Of a stretch of 64,000 nucleotides of DNA, positions 63,195-64,000 are shown in pieces. Within the stretch, counting starts at the first letter, position 1; each line of letters begins with the position of its first letter. The notes beneath the pieces are model-generated. The model was not told the origin of the DNA. It did not search any database and worked only from the letters and a program-made list of their open reading frames with translations. Made by a program: the position numbers and the translations under genes. Origin of the DNA: Vallitalea longa (GTDB lineage Bacteria > Bacillota > Clostridia > Lachnospirales > Vallitaleaceae); NCBI RefSeq assembly GCF_027923465.1, contig NZ_BRLB01000021.1, positions 31,447 to 95,446 of the forward strand, given 5' to 3'.

Positions 63195-64000
63195 AGATTT
63201 TTGCGTACCTTTTTTATTTTTTTGTGTTTTTATATATTTTTTTCATTTCTCTGTTGCTAACAATCTGATAATCGGTTCTAAATCCAAAAGCTTCATGAAG
63301 AGCATCAGTAAAGTCGGTTCGTGTATAAATCGGCATATATCCTTCGCCGGGAATAGCATGGAAGTTCATATCTTTCAACTGATTTATTATTTCATTTGTT
63401 GTGAATTTGTTATCCAGTTTCTTTTCCAGATATCTATACAAAACGAGAGCCAGAAAACAAGTAGTAAAGTGTGCTTTAATTCGGTCATCTCTGCGAAGGA
63501 ATACAGGTCTAGCTTTAAATTCACTTTTCATAATCCTAAAGCATTCTTCAATCTCCCAGCGCTGATGATTGATTTTAGCTATTGTTGAGACCTCTTCTTC
63601 TAGATTTGTACATACAGCATAAAAACCGTCATACATAGCCTCTTTCGCAATGGCTTTTTCATCAAGACTATAGACAGCTTTTTCAGCAACTTCGCCATCA
63701 TTAGTAACCTTGGTAGCACAGATGAAGCGTTTATAATCATTCTGTCTTTTTTTATCAATACTCTTTGGATTACTGCTAATAAGTTTGACTGCACGCTCGA
63801 GTTGTCTGGTTCTGATTTGTTGCTGATAATCACGGTATTTCAGAGAATATGTTACAATCAGTTTTTGTTCAAGCCCATCTTCTTTAATCCATCTTTCCTT
63901 GTAGAAAGTCACATTTTTGAATGCCTCATAGAGCCTCTGATCCTTATCAAATATTCTGATGTCAAATGATTTACCAGATGAAGAGTGAATCCACCCTTCA
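63195..64000 (-). mobile_element. IS1634-like insertion sequence, partial (cut by the window end)
   Basis: The region holds the transposase coding part. The exact boundary of the element could not be set. TCCTGTCTTTGACAG at about 63116-63131 is a candidate inner end because it lies close to the gene end, but no target duplication can be seen with one side missing. Confidence 0.55.
63214..64000 (-). CDS. IS1634-family transposase, C-terminal part (gene starts beyond the window)
   Basis: The frame is open to the right edge (first codons read EGWIHSSSGKSFDIRIFDKD), so the visible 261 codons are the C-terminal part. LDEKAIAKEAMYDGFYAVC and HQRWEIEECFRIMKSEFKARP with the catalytic Glu are typical of the DDE-type IS1634/IS4-superfamily transposases. 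The Asp residues of the triad probably lie outside or near the visible N-terminal part. The stop codon is at 63214-63216. No frame disruption is seen in this part. Confidence 0.85.
   Translation of the reverse strand, partial: EGWIHSSSGKSFDIRIFDKDQRLYEAFKNVTFYKERWIKEDGLEQKLIVTYSLKYRDYQQQIRTRQLERAVKLISSNPKSIDKKRQNDYKRFICATKVTNDGEVAEKAVYSLDEKAIAKEAMYDGFYAVCTNLEEEVSTIAKINHQRWEIEECFRIMKSEFKARPVFLRRDDRIKAHFTTCFLALVLYRYLEKKLDNKFTTNEIINQLKDMNFHAIPGEGYMPIYTRTDFTDALHEAFGFRTDYQIVSNREMKKIYKNTKK

Noticed and set aside
1..64000. CRISPR array, tRNA or rRNA genes
   Set aside because: No regularly spaced repeats, no tRNA cloverleaf with GGTTCGA-type arm and no rRNA-like sequence was noticed in reading the window.

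Overview
The window comes from a low-GC, Gram-positive, endospore-forming member of the Clostridia. The support is very AT-rich sequence, strong AGGAGG-type ribosome binding sites, consensus SigA promoters, many TTG and GTG starts, and sporulation genes (dipicolinate synthase dpaAB, spoVS, spoIIM, a SpoIIIE/FtsK translocase with tepA-ylzJ). A Vallitalea- or Lachnospirales-like genome is plausible from gene content, but this is inference.

Region 1 (1-8430) is a capsule/exopolysaccharide locus: the end of UDP-glucose dehydrogenase, a membrane-bound nucleotide-sugar dehydratase, a large S-layer-homology protein, an acidic membrane-anchored protein, and a CpsB phosphatase, CpsC chain-length protein and CpsD tyrosine kinase. 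Region 2 (8450-15500) holds a three-gene ABC-2 exporter, a geranylgeranyl-reductase-like flavoprotein, and small accessory genes (GNAT, metallo-hydrolase, RCC1-like secreted protein, methyltransferase).

Region 3 (15500-24270) is the most interesting block. A divergent Crp/Fnr-type regulator faces an operon made of a URO-D-like/nucleoside-hydrolase fusion, a TudS-related [Fe-S] desulfidase, a complete ECF importer (S, T, A, A'), an MFS transporter and a uridine-phosphorylase-like enzyme. I read it as an undescribed uptake and salvage pathway for a modified, perhaps thiolated or methylated, nucleoside.

Region 4 (24300-39200) begins with a YesM/YesN two-component system, an LplB/YtcP/LipO-type oligosaccharide importer, a GH4 glycosidase and a BadF-type amino-sugar kinase. 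It continues with an ArsR-type regulator, a convergent DUF1801 gene, and anmK, an LD-carboxypeptidase and an Ala-Glu epimerase. Together these look like a peptidoglycan-fragment import and recycling locus.

Region 5 (39200-63100) is core genome: dpaA-dpaB-aspartokinase, tepA-ylzJ-uppP-ftsK/spoIIIE, fhs-folD, rimO-pgsA-cinA, LexA-controlled recA then recX, rny, spoVS, an aspartate aminotransferase, purB, proC, a NUDIX hydrolase and spoIIM. The right edge (about 63195-64000) is the C-terminal part of an IS1634-like transposase gene, cut by the window end.

Starts were placed by Shine-Dalgarno position where the longest reading frame was not credible. No rRNA, tRNA or CRISPR array was seen.
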